Below, in pieces: positions 12,001 to 26,000 of a stretch of 64,000 bases of DNA. The number at the start of each line of letters is the position of its first letter. Within the stretch, counting starts at the first letter, position 1. Both the position numbers and the translations under genes were made by a program. A model generated the notes under the pieces. The model did not search any database and was not told the origin of the DNA. It saw only the letters and a list, made by a program, of their open reading frames with translations. This DNA comes from Setaria digitata (lineage: Eukaryota; Nematoda; Chromadorea; Rhabditida; Setariidae), in contig RCAB01000124.1 of NCBI GenBank assembly GCA_003640385.1, positions 62,001 to 126,000 on the forward strand. Direction: 5' to 3'.

Positions 12001-13288
12001 GCTAATCAGAAAATCTTACTCAGCAGGTAAGAATAAGTATTTATTTCTATGTTTAGAACTATCCTTTCTATCAATCGGTTAAGAATTCCAGTATCTGAAA
12101 CAATTCGTATGTTAGAAAACATATGAAAACCGAGAAGATTTAAACAATTTCCTGAACAATGAAAAAACAAATAACGATAACGAAAAAATCAGTGTTGTGG
12201 CTGGCTTAAAATTTAGCGCAGTCAATTTGAAAAGAAGAAGAAACCACAAGCCAAACTCATCATCTACTTTCTTCTCAACCAAAATAGGGAAAAAGTCAAG
12301 AAATAATTTATGCTCTTATCGATAGTGATAAACTTGTAATCGTTTAATTTTGATGTTACACGAACAGAACAGCAAATCAATCAAAGAAGCCAATGATGGA
12401 AAAGTGGATATGTCATATCAAGTTATTCTACACAAAGGCGGAAAAATACAAGAAGACTGAGATAAAAGGCTCAGAAGTGGTAAAGATAGGAGAAAATAGG
12501 ATGAAATGAACTGGAAAATTCCCTCCGTACGTATTTTCGACTCATACGTCATATTTACCTAGTTACACCTTCGGTCAGACTATGAATTCACTCCCTATCT
12601 CACGCAGCAAGGTAATCTTACCTTATTAAGGAAGAGACCTTTACACAACTTCAACGAGGCAACATTTTCTATGGTGTCAATCAAGTCATAAAATACCAAT
12701 CGGTATAATGAGGCCGGGCCAGGAAGGGAGAAATGAAAGCATGGTGAGGGGTTACATGGTGATTTGTGGGGTTTACTGTGTTGTACTGTCCTAGTCGGGG
12801 TTGGTGTGCCCATTTTGCAAGTGTAATATCTTGGACACGACAGTAAGGAGCTGACTCCGTGAGCACTCTCTGATTAGTTTGAAAGTAAAAACTGGACGGG
12901 GACTATATGTCATGTTAGAAACACTTCCTCTTGCAGTATTCATTTTCATATGCATAAATGTTTTCACCACTGCAAAACAAAAAGCAAAGAAAACAGTGAC
13001 CGATACCTTCAACAGCATCAAACATACGTGGAATTTAGGAGTACTTATTAATGGTTATCGTACTGAGTATTCAATGGATTCCTTAATTAAGATGTGAATT
13101 TCTACTATTCATCTATAATTGAACGATTAGCCAGCGGGTTTTCTAGTTCCTGGGGAAATTTGGCGGAATTTCCCATTCATCAGTGTGAAAACTCGGATTA
13201 TCTTTTGTTCATCTATCGGTTTTTTTTGTTCGCTTGTTAGAGTTCTTATAAGAAATTAGAGTGATACAATAACAGTTGACTGGTGTTC
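12001..13288. other. Intergenic, no gene seen
   Basis: This lies between the CNG channel stop and the SPF45 start, both minus strand. Open frames at 12595-12866 (minus) and 12879-13097 (plus) have no recognisable domain and no splice partners. It likely contains the CNG 3' UTR and the SPF45 promoter. Confidence 0.45.
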
Positions 13289-16200
13289 TCAATGTTTATG
13301 TTTTATGATAAACTGTCTTCTCATTTTTTGTCTTTCGCACTTTGTCTTATATGCACCTTCAAGTTTGGTAAGTCGTTGCTTGAAATTCGTTGACATATTC
13401 TGCAAATTGATTCAGTACAAGTTTACAATGCTGCAATTTTTATGAGGAATTTATATTACAAAAAAAAGATAAGATCTGTGCTCGTAACTTTTTGTGGTCC
13501 TAGAAGAAGAAAAACGGATAAAGAATGGTTGAACAATAGTTGGTAACACTTACGTCAAATATTTCATAAAAGTGATTAATTTCATCGCTAAGTGTATTAA
13601 GTGCTTTCCCGATTCCATCAAGTTGTTTCTCTGTTGTTGAAGTATTTCCATTAACCTCATTTTCATCGGTCATTTTACTATCGTAGTAGTCGCCATCTTG
13701 AAGCATCTTTATCGCTAAAGATTTCTTCAGATGATTCTTATCAGAGCAGAATTAAGGGATGTGATTCATTATAATGTATTATAAATGAAGTCTTACCTTT
13801 TCGCATCATATTTTGTCGCGCCAGGGGATATTCTTGCAAGACATCGTTTACGTCTTCCTGACGTAGAATATAAACATCGGTGTAGCCAATGGAACGAATT
13901 GCTATGGTATGTTTAGTACCACCAGTCTTTCCGGATAAATTGAGAATGGCCAATTGACCGAAAACTGCACCTTCCTTGAGAATACCAAGTACAACTTTGC
14001 CATCATCACTAACACAGTTAAGCTGCCCACGTTTCACAATATACATTTCCTGTACTACAGCATTTGATAAGAACTCGGTTTCTATGAAGGCATTTCGGGA
14101 CAATTTGGAATTATCATGTTGCACTTTTGATAAGACAAGTTTTGTTGTAAATAATCCTACCCGCGCCAGTTCACCACGACGGCAAATATAATCATTTGGA
14201 CTGAAAAGCTGGAATTTCAATCGAAGAATGAGCTCGAACAGCAATCCTTGTTCACAATCCTAAAATACGCCCGACTATTTACTCTTTGCTTTATAACACA
14301 TCGCTCAATAATAAGAAAATTTTTGGATGATACTTTGAAAATTGTTGTTTTTGAAGATTTTTTTTCTTTTACATTTATCTCCTTTTGAGAGTAGAAGTAA
14401 TTACTTGAAGTAGTTCAACATGTTGCAAAGTGACCATATGTAGGTGTATTGCCAACTGGCCGTGCAATTTCCTTGGCAAACCTTCTAGGAGCAACTGAAA
14501 CCACTTCTCAAGGATATTCGGAATTTCAAAAATTATTTTAGCAAATAAGAGCTGGAAATTAATTACTCTTTCATCTTTGGAAATTCCTTGGTCATGGATA
14601 TAGTCACAACAATTCAGCACCCGCTTCTGAATATCTGAATCCACCTTCCTAAATATTCAACTTTTTATGTTGGTATAATAATCAAATGAATATGATTTCA
14701 TGCATGTGCTTCGACCATAAAGATCCATTTAATTGAACATTTTAGTATTTCTTAAGAATCCCAAGTATTGAAGAGAGTCTGTACCTATAATTCAAATAAA
14801 ATTTAATGCCATCGAGAATCTCCTGAAATTCAGACTTCTCTTTATTCATTGTCGATATGATACTTCCGACAGAACCAACGATTATAGCAAAAACTAGTAG
14901 ACCAATCAGAGTATCGATAACTTCCAATGCATCCTCCAGTGAACTCATTGGGTAAGGCTACAAAATTTGATATTCTGACTAACGTAGAATATCTTTGAAA
15001 GGTGATATAACTATGAGTTCAGAATAGCTGTATACTGATTTATTGACTAAAGAGAACCACAATATTGGACTGAACAACTGCAACTAGTTATGAAAAAAAA
15101 AGTTGTGAAATCAAGTTATGAAGTTTGATTTCAGCTAGTTAAAATGCATCAGTGTTTACCTTTCAATTCAAAATATTTTATTCTAATTGTTATACACCAC
15201 ATATCAGGATAAGTTGTTGAGGTTCAGTAAAATACAGAAATAGTTGGAAGAGAAATTGATTAGAACCTGCTGTCCTTTTGTCGTTAATGTCAGTGATGAC
15301 CAGTAAATTGATAGTGCATATTCTTTACTGAAGTTTGGAAATGCCAATATTTCTGATCTAAAATACAAATCTTAAACTTGTTTAAGTCGTTTTATTGTTA
15401 AAAGTTCATTTTTTGCTGGTGAGCACTATCGTTTAGAAGCTTATAAAAAAGTAATTCATTTACCGATTTTGCCAATATTGCATCATTTCGTCAATATACT
15501 CTAGACGATTGCTGACATTTCTACCTGTTTCATTGAAACTGCAACTTGTTGAGTCATATGTTAGTAAAAATGTATTACATTTCGGAATAACTGGATCCGC
15601 AATTTTCGTATATGTGAACTGCCATGCATCAGGATCTTCATCTGAATTAGTTATTCCGAATTACCTGAACTTTGAGTGACTGAATCTTCAATTTTTTATA
15701 CCGACGAATATTCCAACTCATTTAGGCTATCAAAATGTATGTCAAGCATTTGTTCTTGCAATTTATGATATTGCTTTATAATATAAAAATTAACATATTT
15801 TCAGTACTGTTATGTTTCAATGGATTTTTAAAGTGAATAAAGATTTAAGCTTACTATCAATGCCGCTAATAACACTAATTAGGAAGTATGCTGCAGCATT
15901 CCAGTGAAATAGCACAATACACGTCATAATAAGGACGAATATTTTGAATGCATTTGGCCAATTTGTGCGAATTTCAGTACGATCAATAAAATAATTGAAA
16001 CGATACGATTTCAATAGGCGATTAAGACGTACTAACGATATGTCACCGCGATAAATTAATACGAAGTCAGACGGAAATATGCTAATGATATCTAACCAAA
16101 AATTATAGCTGAAATATCGGATTTCCGTTCAGTGTTCGAATCACAACTGCTAAACTGTAAACAGTGATCATTTTCGAATCAAATGGCTTTGTGTCGGATA

Positions 16201-17377
16201 CTGTTGTGTTGTAGTCTAATTAAAGGATTTCTTTCCATGGTCCTTTAATTTCTTCTTTTTTCGTCTTTTTTATCATTCAACTTCTTTTTGCATTGATTTA
16301 AATTAGAATTTTTAATTCCTTACTATCATGAAACAGTATTGAAGATCTCCAAGAATCCTTTAATATATTTATTTGGATACGTGGAAAAATGGAAAAATGA
16401 AGTAGGACGGAAAGTCGCAAGGTGGAAAATGACAGTTTCACTTAGTACCAGAACATGGATTCTGTTCCAATACACCGTTTGAATACAGAAATCTTTCATT
16501 TTAAGAGAAATTCCTCTGCCATACTAATAGCAAACTTACCTATGAAAATACCTCCTGGCTTGAGCTTTTAAGCTTTCAGCAGCTGCCCCATCATGAACAT
16601 AACCTATAATAAACTCTGTTCCGTAAATATGGTTAAAAATATTGGACTTAATAAACGTTTGCTTCTAAATAATTTCGAAAATTTCAAGCTTTATCTATTT
16701 GCTATCATTTACTTAAAGGTTTGTGTATGTTTAACAGTACTAAAACTTACTAATTCGTGATTGTATGAATATGTCAATTAAAAATGTGATGTCGAATACG
16801 AAATTACAAATTAGCCAATAGTAAAAGTAATAAGTGTAAATTTCCTTGTAAACAAATATCACAACCATAAGTAAATTGTAAAAGCAGCCTAGGCAAATAA
16901 GTGCTGACCAATAGTATAATAAAGACGATGTCGGCTTTACCACGAAAAACATCATTAATCTGTAAAAAAGGGGAACATTAAAAAACAAATGACATAATAT
17001 GAGGAACTAAGGTTCATTACTTCCAAGGAAATCGTTATGTTTCAGTTCTATGTATGCAATCAGCCAAATGATTAAGGTGAACTAAATGGGAGAAGCACCT
17101 GACGTTAAACTTGCTTACACTATTCCTTAAACTTTCCATACGATTATATCTAGCTTGTCATTGCTAACAGCTCGAATTTAAGTCATTTTTTTAGCTGTAA
17201 AAATATCTATTCAATAAGATTCCAAAAAAATCAGAAATTGAGTAGACTAAAATTCATTAGATTTTCAGCAAAACGTATATATATATACTTTGTTTTGTGT
17301 TTAAGTTTGTCATTAAAACGGTCATCTTTTGCGGACATCTCATTGGTTACATTTGACGTTACTGCTGAAGTTTTCAT
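13289..17377 (-). CDS. Cyclic-nucleotide-gated channel subunit
   Basis: This is a six-TM cation channel subunit gated by cGMP or cAMP, with family members acting in nematode sensory cilia (TAX-4/CNG type). Thirteen exons join in phase: 17377-17289, 16959-16751, 16603-16540, 16108-15855, 15641-15464, 15357-15267, 14957-14785, 14648-14567, 14494-14405, 14259-14161, 14049-13797, 13714-13554 and 13399-13289, giving 617 aa. S1-S2 end in FDITFLIDIF, and S4 contains RLNRLLKSYRF and TEIRTNWPNAFKI. A long S5-pore loop has two Cys. The pore reads SIYWSSLTLTTKGQQ at about 281-295, then S6 and a C-linker. The cyclic-nucleotide-binding domain (about 420-525) includes SPNDYICRRGE, EMYIVKRGQL, GAVFGQLAIL and a SIGYTDVYIL block. 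A short KQRLTKLEGAYK coiled coil closes the protein. The overall match is alpha-like, but the filter is atypical. The first exon is the least certain. Confidence 0.92.
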
Positions 17378-19273
17378 AATATTCTTAATATTCAAGCTAT
17401 ACTGATATAGCCTGTGTCTTCTTTTTCAGTGGCTTGATTCAAATTCGGATAATCTTCAGTTTAGGAATCCATAGCGGTGTGAAAAAGGAATTGCTTGAAA
17501 CTGACTGATTCGGATAGTAACAGGACAACAAAAATAAAAATGAAGAATCTTTGGAACTTTCACACAAAGTACTTTTGATTTGGAGCTAATAAGTAAGAAG
17601 AGTGGATAAAGGGTAAGATTTTAAATACGATATAACCAAGTAGAGAATAACCATCGTTCTTTTTGCAATTTTTAACACTACTTTAGATGAATAGCAGAGA
17701 TTACTGCCAATGTATCAATACCTTCTTATCGGTTGAAATAAACAACCATAACTGTGCGAATAATATCACTGATCTTCGAGATCTGATAATGATAATGTCA
17801 TTATATCCCAACGGATTCAACGATCTTTACACTTCCACGCATCCCATTTTCTTTATTCGTAATCTATTTATTTAATTCAATTTAAAGGTATAGAAACACT
17901 AATTTGTATTAGGCGAAGATCCTTTTCACTTTTTAGATGGCAAATTGTGATTATATCTTGCTTCGTAATGCTTGGTGAATGCAAAAATTAACTTTTTTCG
18001 TTTAAATTTTAAAACTTTGGTTTGATGCCTACGTCTAGAACTGTGGTGAAAAGAATGGAACATGGGAAAATTTGAGCCAAGCAAGGAATGTAATTAGAAA
18101 TTTCTGGTTCAGCATAGTAGTATACAAAATGGATGAACAGATGACGAGAAGCGAAGTTTGTTTATGATGTGATAATACTAATTAAATGGAGGCATCACCA
18201 TGTTACCTTGGAAACCTTTCAATTATCTAATACATTATCCTGCGCCTTTCAATTCTTCTTTCGAAACACATCCATTTTTCTAAAACGAGCAAAAAAACGT
18301 GATAACAACGTCACATTTGGAAATTGTTTAGTTAAAAAATGGACAAAAAGATTAAAATATTTACTATTGCTATAAATACTTCAAACTCTCTAAATTTTCT
18401 GGAATCCCTAGTCTGTACGTATATAATGAAGATCCATATTCCGCATACATTTGGCATATTGAATACTTTAGTCTATTAGCATCGCTAGCAGTGAAAAACC
18501 TAACTGCAACTCACGTTGGCTCTTTCATTACATCCCAGTGACCGGAAATGATTTCTACATACACTGTCCAATGAACATTTTATCCAGCAGTCTAATTGTA
18601 GCCACTTCACAGCGCGACTGCAGCACTGCGAGCGCCCATCGATTTGTGATAGTGAATGTTGTGGGACGTTTCAAATTATCAGATGCAGTAGCCATCAGAA
18701 AGCAGTAATGTAGTAAGCAGAGAGCACTACTAGTAATGCAGCAACAGTAGCTAGGTGAGAGCAGTGCAGTGCAGTGCTGGACAGATGGAAGTGCAGCATA
18801 GTAGTTGCAGTAACAACAGCCACCACAGCACTGCAACAGTAGTGGCAGTAATAGTTCTGTACTGCTGAACTGCTCTCTGATTATCGGTGCAGTGCACTGC
18901 AGTGTAACCACTGACAGCAACGAATGACCACAACTCGCTCGCTCCTTCTGCAGTGCTGCTCGTCGACCTCTTCCGGTGGTTGTTGAGGACATCATCATAT
19001 CCATTGTTTCCCTCCCACTGCTACAACTATCACTCCTACTACTACTACCACTACTACTTGCACCTATAACTAATACTACCACTACCGCTACTACTATTGC
19101 TGCTACTACGCGACACTCTGTTCCTCGAAATTTCGGAACTAAACTTCAGCAGCACTACTGCATTCATGCTTTTGTCGCCACTATATTTTTGATTTCTTTG
19201 TTACCTAAGTTGATGTCGTTTGCCTAATCCTTCTGCACTCCTCGACGCTAAACCGCAAACAGTAGCAGCAGTA
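17378..19273. other. Divergent intergenic region
   Basis: This separates the minus-strand CNG channel from the plus-strand 174-aa gene, so it should hold both promoters. No gene was recognised up to 18500. From about 18600 to 19110 there is CAG/CTG- and ACT-rich low-complexity DNA (see the repeat entry), which produces spurious Ser/Cys/Thr-rich open frames on both strands. Confidence 0.45.
18700..19110. repeat. CAG/GCAGT and ACT low-complexity tract
   Basis: Three GCAGT units run at 18761-18775, followed by GCTGG. A palindromic TGCAGTGCACTGCAGTG run lies near 18888-18904. Scattered GCAGCA and CAGTAG units fill the gaps, and from about 19020 to 19105 the sequence is a degenerate ACT trinucleotide repeat. 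It lies just upstream of the gene starting at 19274. It could be its 5' UTR or promoter or a simple expansion; it does not encode a recognisable protein. Confidence 0.6.
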
Positions 19274-21152
19274 ATGATGGCAAGTGCGCCGCCACCTATT
19301 TTAAAGTCTGTAGTGGAGAAACCAAGGTTAGATTTCCATCCATCACACCAAACAAGTGACGTGACGTAAGCTGGATCAGCTATTGGAGGGTACGTAGAAG
19401 CAGTACCGATCGTCTGCAAAGCGTGCAAAACGTCAGTTTTGCATAACTGTTCAAATCTTTCCCACTCAAATACTGCTGCAAATTCAGCTCTGGCACGAAG
19501 TTACTTTGCAGCTGCTGCTTCTGCGTTCCGTATTGCATAGCTCTGTATGCTGTCACTAATTTGATGCGTTTGCAGATATGCACAAGATGAAATCCTTCAT
19601 TATGTACAGCTTTCTCCTGAAGAGGACTACTGCATTCCATCAACAGCAAGATGCTTCCCGGAGCAGTATGTTCGCTGGTATGTCTATCAACTCAAGTCTT
19701 CTTTCTCCTAACTTTCAACAGCAGTGAATTACTTATTGTGAAAATCAAACTTCGTCAAATGACATGTTCCTAGTAGGGAATACTAGTACCATCACTTTAC
19801 TGTTGTAGAATACTCATGTTCTACTAAATATTTCAATGTTATTTAAGAAGGTTTTAAATCTTTTTCTTACAAATGAGCTTTTTATACTCAAGTTTCAAAT
19901 TCCTTCCTAAAATATATCGCAGTACTGACTCATTCTTAGTCATCATTTTATAGTCAACTTTCGTTTGAAGATCCACAAATGGATAAACTTTATCGGGAAA
20001 CGAATGAAGCGATGTTTGAAGTATGCGTTTACTTATTTTATATGCTGTATACATGAGTGAATGTAGCACGCACAAGTTATTTCAATTAACTTCCTCCTTT
20101 TCTATAACTGCACCCTATTATTATAACTTTGCTGTTCAGTTTTAATTTGAAGAAAGAAAAAATGCCTACTAAATAAGCTAAGTTATAGATATATGATTAT
20201 TTGACCTTGAAATTGGAAGCAATGTTCAATGGAAATTCGGTACGTTATTTTTACACTCATTCCCTATTCAAATTGTTTGTCACCTTCGGTGGCTCATAAT
20301 CTAACAGTGTATATATATTACCGAAATATTTCATTGTGACCACTGCTTTATCTTATATCAGAGGAAGGTAAATGTAATTTCTAACTTTGGATTATTTAAA
20401 ATTGAATTCTGCAGCATTCGTTCCCACAGTTGTTCACTAAGGAGTGGGAAAACCATTATTCCTCGTTCTGTCCGGAAAATGATTTGAGAGATCGACGGAG
20501 GAATTGTGTTGATGTCACGGAAGGGGAGGAAGATCAGGTAAAATTTTTCAATCGTTTTAATATCAAAGAAATTTACAACACAAAGCATTTATTGTCTATC
20601 TTCTTCCAGTTTCGAGCAAAGACGCCCGATGATCGAGTGAATAACAAAAAAGATAAGAAAACTGAAGTAAGTTTTACTCAACACTGGTTGCATGCGCCAC
20701 ACATAGTCTCCTGATTTATTTGAACGATATACATAAATATAAGATGTAAAGCCTACTTATTTTTACCGGTTTTGACGTTCTTGGTTTTCTCGTCCGTTTG
20801 AGGCGTGCATTTCTTGAATAATAATAAAAAAGATAGCTCTTTTTCTAGCTCTGACATTTCAAAAAAATTTAAATTTTAAAATTGATAAAACCCACTCTCC
20901 TACTATAATACTGTTTGTTGAATACGTAAAATTTCTGTTCAAAAAGTTCAGCAACGAAAGCTGGAATAAGGAAGTAGTCAAGCTGCGCAGGAAGTGATTT
21001 ATATCACTTGTCTTCTTCCTTATGGGAGCTTGCAATTGAAAAAAAGTATTACAGTTGTTCACTTTCAGGGTGAAGAAAGACGAGTACGAAAACGGATTCA
21101 ACGCATCGAAAAAATTGAGAAACCAAAGAAAATGAAATGTGGCCGGGAATAA
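19274..21152 (+). CDS. Unrecognised 174-aa protein with basic tail
   Basis: Six exons with GT-AG borders join in phase: 19274-19365, 19576-19677, 19954-20020, 20415-20537, 20610-20666 and 21069-21152. They give 174 aa. The order is MMASAPPPILKS, an acidic/aromatic middle (QDEILHYVQLSPEEDYC, KLYRETNEAMFE, FTKEWENHYSSFCPEN), then a charged tail (KKDKKTE, RRVRKRIQRIEK, ending KMKCGRE). No signal peptide or membrane segment is visible. The basic C-terminus suggests a nuclear or nucleic-acid-associated protein, but that is inference only. I do not recognise the family. Exons 1-3 are less certain than 4-6; intron 1 is itself open in one plus frame with an Ala-rich stretch, and the minus strand across 19201-19649 is also open. 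Confidence 0.6.
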
Positions 21153-23094
21153 AACTGAGTCTTCAGAAGAAAAACCTATTTTTCCATGATCTCATTCAGT
21201 TTATGCATTATGTTTTCAGGTTCATAAATCACTCACCCCCATATCTAAAATACAGTTGAAAAAAGCAATTTACGCAATATATTGACACCACCATACTTTA
21301 TACTTCTCATTCCTATCTAGTTTTCAAATCCTCCCTGGTGCTACTATCATTTGTTTAGAAGTTATAATCTTGAGATATAGCTTCATTTGGAACTAGATTT
21401 CAGGAGGTAAAGATGCCAAGAACCGGAAAATTTTATACGAGACAACTTGTACTTGCTAAGGCACTATTCTTGTTAGCATCAGACCATAAAAGCATCAAGA
21501 AAATGAACTTTGACATTAAAAAATAAAACAATATTACAAAGGACCACACAATACATTTTAGGAGTAATAATAATAATGCATTATCTAATTTCGTAATAGT
21601 AATAATCCATTCTAATTCCATTCTCTATAGTGTAGACAATGGGCAATACACTTCCCTACTCCCTTCCAGATTAAATTCTATCCTCCTCTTTCATGTTACA
21701 AAGTCTAGAAAAAAAAAAGAAAAAAAAAAAAAATGAATTCCAATGACTTATGAATCTAATGATAGTCGAGAAATCTCCACTCTAAAAATACTACTTACAA
21801 CATATACAACACACTTATTACCCCAAACTCTCCCGTATCTTCAACCATCTGTGTTTTATTTTTAATAACTTAAAAATAGGAAGAATTTCTTTAGACGTGT
21901 TCCACGTATAGAGGCACGGTAGTTATGTTTTGAAATATCGGACAACACTGCGATAAAATGCGGGAATAAGCAAAAGTCAATAGAGTAAAAGAGTATGTAA
22001 AGGAAATTAAATGAATAAATTATGCGAAAATGCAAAAAGGGGAACTTCCACTTGACAATTTTTTTTTTTTTTTTAATTATGGAAGTATCAAGATATTAAT
22101 ATTTAAAAAAAAAAGGAAAAAAAAACAACAGAATAGATTGATATCAAAATAGCCGAGAAATAATTTACTACCCGTTATAGATGTTGGTACAACATTAAAC
22201 GCCAAAAGAAAGTCATCTCAAACAAAGGATCCGTACTACGATATATTATGCCTATAATTATGATTACAGCAAGCATAATAGTAAAGCCAGCAAAGCAGTG
22301 AACTAGAACAGCAATCAACACTATTTGTATGTAAACTATCCATACCCATCTTCGAAATAATGTTTTGACATCACCGGAATAAGCGATATAAAGAATAGTG
22401 GAGAGATGTACCTACAGTTTTCTAACTTGCAATTTTCCATAATGGAGGTAAAGTTCCACTCATCCAACAGACACGACCTCAAAAGTGAAACAATATTAAA
22501 ATAACAAAAACAGAATTACAAGAATATAACATGCAGGATGAATAAATGCAACGTTGAGATGATGTCTAAAAATTGTCTACAACTAACTGCATCAGTAAAT
22601 GAAACACTAATCTATACAAGATTTTAAAAAGAAAAACTAATACTTCTTCTAAAAGACCACTCAGTTGATGTGATAAAAATACTTTAAGGATTAGAAAGGA
22701 CGAATAAGGGGTAATAATCCATTGGCATCCATGTTCTATTTTAAACTTGGGGAGGAAACGGTGTGATTTTGAAAACATTTAAAGGAATACAAAGGCAATG
22801 TTTTACATTAATAGTTTCCCAGTACTTATTCTTCCCTACTGCAGAAACACTAAAGCTGTAAAACTCTACTCAGATATTTAAGTTGCGGAAACCATGCGTG
22901 TGAAGAAAAAATTGCAAATATTGGGGGATCAATAAATAATCAGTGGTTCAGCACTGCAACATTGTCGATACTCCCACAATAACTGGGGCAAATTAAATCA
23001 GTATAAAATGAGAACAACGAATGTGTAACAAAATTATCAAAAATGACAACTGTATAATGTAATAAGCAGCAAATGTAGAAAACAATAATTGATT
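21153..23094. other. Convergent intergenic region
   Basis: This is the gap between the 3' ends of the plus-strand 174-aa gene and the minus-strand DUF229 gene. It contains A/T homopolymers (21709-21733, 22060-22074, 22105-22125) and short frames without splice support. No gene was recognised; it is likely two 3' UTRs. Confidence 0.5.
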
Positions 23095-26000
23095 TCATTT
23101 TGATGAATAAATACCGTTGATCTTATCATAGCAAACACAATATGCTGCTAAAAAGTAGTTTTTGTCGATGACGCAATGAGATAAATCACCATATTTGTTG
23201 ATATGACTGATCGATCCCATATCCACTGTTACTGTGTTCTTCAATATATCATATTGCACAGTAGCCTGTAATTCACAGCAGTCGGTGCAACAGGCTTCAA
23301 ACACTAACTGAAGCGTAGTCAAATACACTTGAACAGTTTAAAAAATACCAAAAAAGCCAAAAAATACAATTCATTGTTTAATCAAGCAAATAATTTAGTA
23401 GATGGCACCTTCTTCCAAAAAGATCTCTGAAAGTCACAATATACAAGATATGAACATCAAAAGCTGCAAAACCTTTACCTCATATAACGCATTTCCTGGC
23501 TCAGTAATAAATTTCAGTTGATAATGTGCAAATGCAGCTTTAGTTGTTGCAACCAGATTTGGTACAAAACCATCTGGATCTTTCGTATCTTTATATTTAA
23601 GCAATGTTTCATGCGGAACAAGTCTCCATGAACTTTCCAACTTCGCCTAGAAATGATAAACTTTTATTCATCTTAATAAGTAACTTCTATTAAAAAAAAA
23701 AAAAAAAAAAAAAAAACTCTTTCCAAACTTTATTCCATTTCATTTTTTAAATCCTCTTTAAATCACACTAGAGAAATTTATTATCTAAACATCCTAAAAG
23801 AAATATAATTCAACTAGTTCTGCTATTATCTTAAAACAGTCTTTGAACAATTTGTGGAACTGCCTATTCATCAAAAAAACTAATTTTCAGATATATATGA
23901 TACTTTTCAATTCGATGTTGTGATTTCCAAAGCTCATATAACATACATACTATTGATGAATGCGTAATTTCGCTAAACACTACTAGCGATAATTTAAATC
24001 TTTAAGCATATTTTCATAAAGCAGTTGACTAACCAGTTTCAGAGGAGCACACAGGCGCCGCTCTGACTTTGTATGTAAATTAATGGTTTGAACAACAGCT
24101 TTGCTCAATAGTACAGAAATATTCATCTGCTCCTCACTATCCATAGCTGGTTCCCAATTTAAACATGTACACCAATGCATTTCGATACCAGCCTATAATA
24201 TGTAAAACAAACAGAATAATATAAATTACAAGCAAAGAAAAAAAACCACAGACTAATTTTTCCTGTGAATAGTGTTATTCGTTTTGGGAAGTTTTCAATT
24301 GATTTATAAAACAAATTACGTACAGCTGGAACATTATAGATAATACATGCAAGTATTAAAAGTTTAACGGAATATGATAAATACTTAAGCAGTTGTAGCT
24401 CGTAAATGTTAAGTAGTAATAAAAAAAACACATTCATAAACACTCTGCGAAACGAAATAGTTAAATACATTTTGGTAGTACTAGTAATTGTATATAAAAA
24501 AAAATATTTCAAAATAACCTCTTCACAAGTTCTTGATAGAGGAATTGGTCTAAAAAGTGATAGGGAACGGTTATTTACATCGCCTACAGTATTCAATTCT
24601 TGTTCTGTTGGCCAGTGTAGTATATCAAGCAATGTGGCGTGTATATCGAATGGGGTTACCAGTCTAAAATTGGGTAGGAACAATACACCTAAATGAAATA
24701 ACTGGTAAAATAATGTCATAACAACAGACAGCTCAACAAACGTAAAATGACTGCTGACAAACGACAACTAGTCTACGCTAAAAAAATTTCTATTCAACAA
24801 AAACAATGAAAGGCTTTAGACAAAAACGTTCTGTGTAACCGCATTCAAATAATAAACCTTGCTTTATTAGCTTTTAAATTCTTCCATGCTGTTCTTCCTC
24901 TATCGCTTTCTCTGAATTTTTTCGGAAGTGATAACGAGAAAAACGGAAGCCTTTCTTCTAGCTGTCCTGAAAATCACACATTCACATTATGTTTCGAAAA
25001 GTCTCGGATTACTGATTGCGTAGACATGAAATCAAGTTTTTTTGTCTTCAAACATCTGAACCTTTCTCCGAACGAACCTTGATGAGTGGCACGAAATTTA
25101 GCAAAGCGGTGTCCGTGATCAGCCATCACAATGACTAAAGCATTATCAAGAGCACCACTTTCTTTCAATTTTTTAAGGTTCAACATAGTATCTTCATCAG
25201 CAACTTCCACCAAATTAACATCATCATGACTTAATAAGCTATGAAATGCAAGCAGGAATTTTGACGTGTTATGACCATATCTTTCCATAAACTCATCAGT
25301 ATAGCGAAACCATTCCTGAGATACACTAGGAATAAAATGACAATATAAAATATAATAGTCATAACACTGAAAAATCAAAACAAAAAACACATATATTACT
25401 GATGAATGAATTGCTCAATTGGGTGTTTTACTCTGTTTAATGCCATAATTGCCGCTGTGACTACATGAAAAAAAATCTCCAAATTACCACTTTCTGCTGA
25501 ATGTTAGAACTGAAGTGTTAAACAGTTTCCATACTAGAAAATGGCTAATCACCCTCAAAAAATATTGGTTTTGCCACAAAAAATAAAAATTCGAGATCAA
25601 ACACAATGTGGTAGAAAATAACCTTGTGCAGTGGTACTGAACCCAAACATTGCAAATTGGAAAACATATCCTCAGCTCTTTGAAAAAACGTCCGCACATA
25701 ATGATCCGTTGGTTGCTGCTTGAAACCCTAAAAAATTTGCTATTTACATATCGACCTATAATTTGGAATTTTTCTAGTTCCAATCTTAACTTGATGCACA
25801 CAAAGGAGTGATTTAAAATTAAGGAAAAAAAGCTTACCTTTAAACGATATGTAAATGTTCCCATTTTTGCCGAATCCTCGGCATATAATGTTATGTAACC
25901 AGCTTCAGAAAAATTTTTCCATATGAACGGATATACTTCATCAACATAACTTGCTTCCATGAAGCGCTTGCTGGAAGAGAACATGAATGTAATTAGCCAA

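Noticed and set aside
18555..19227. Long Ser/Cys/Thr-rich frames on both strands
   Set aside because: They are by-products of CAG and ACT simple repeats and have no conserved motif.
19201..19649. Minus-strand open frames opposite the unknown gene
   Set aside because: They look partly protein-like, but the plus strand gives phased splice junctions through six exons and the minus strand does not.
25385..25456. Possible extra DUF229 exon
   Set aside because: It looks protein-like but does not keep phase after 25623, and joining 25623 directly to 25315 reproduces the family sequence.
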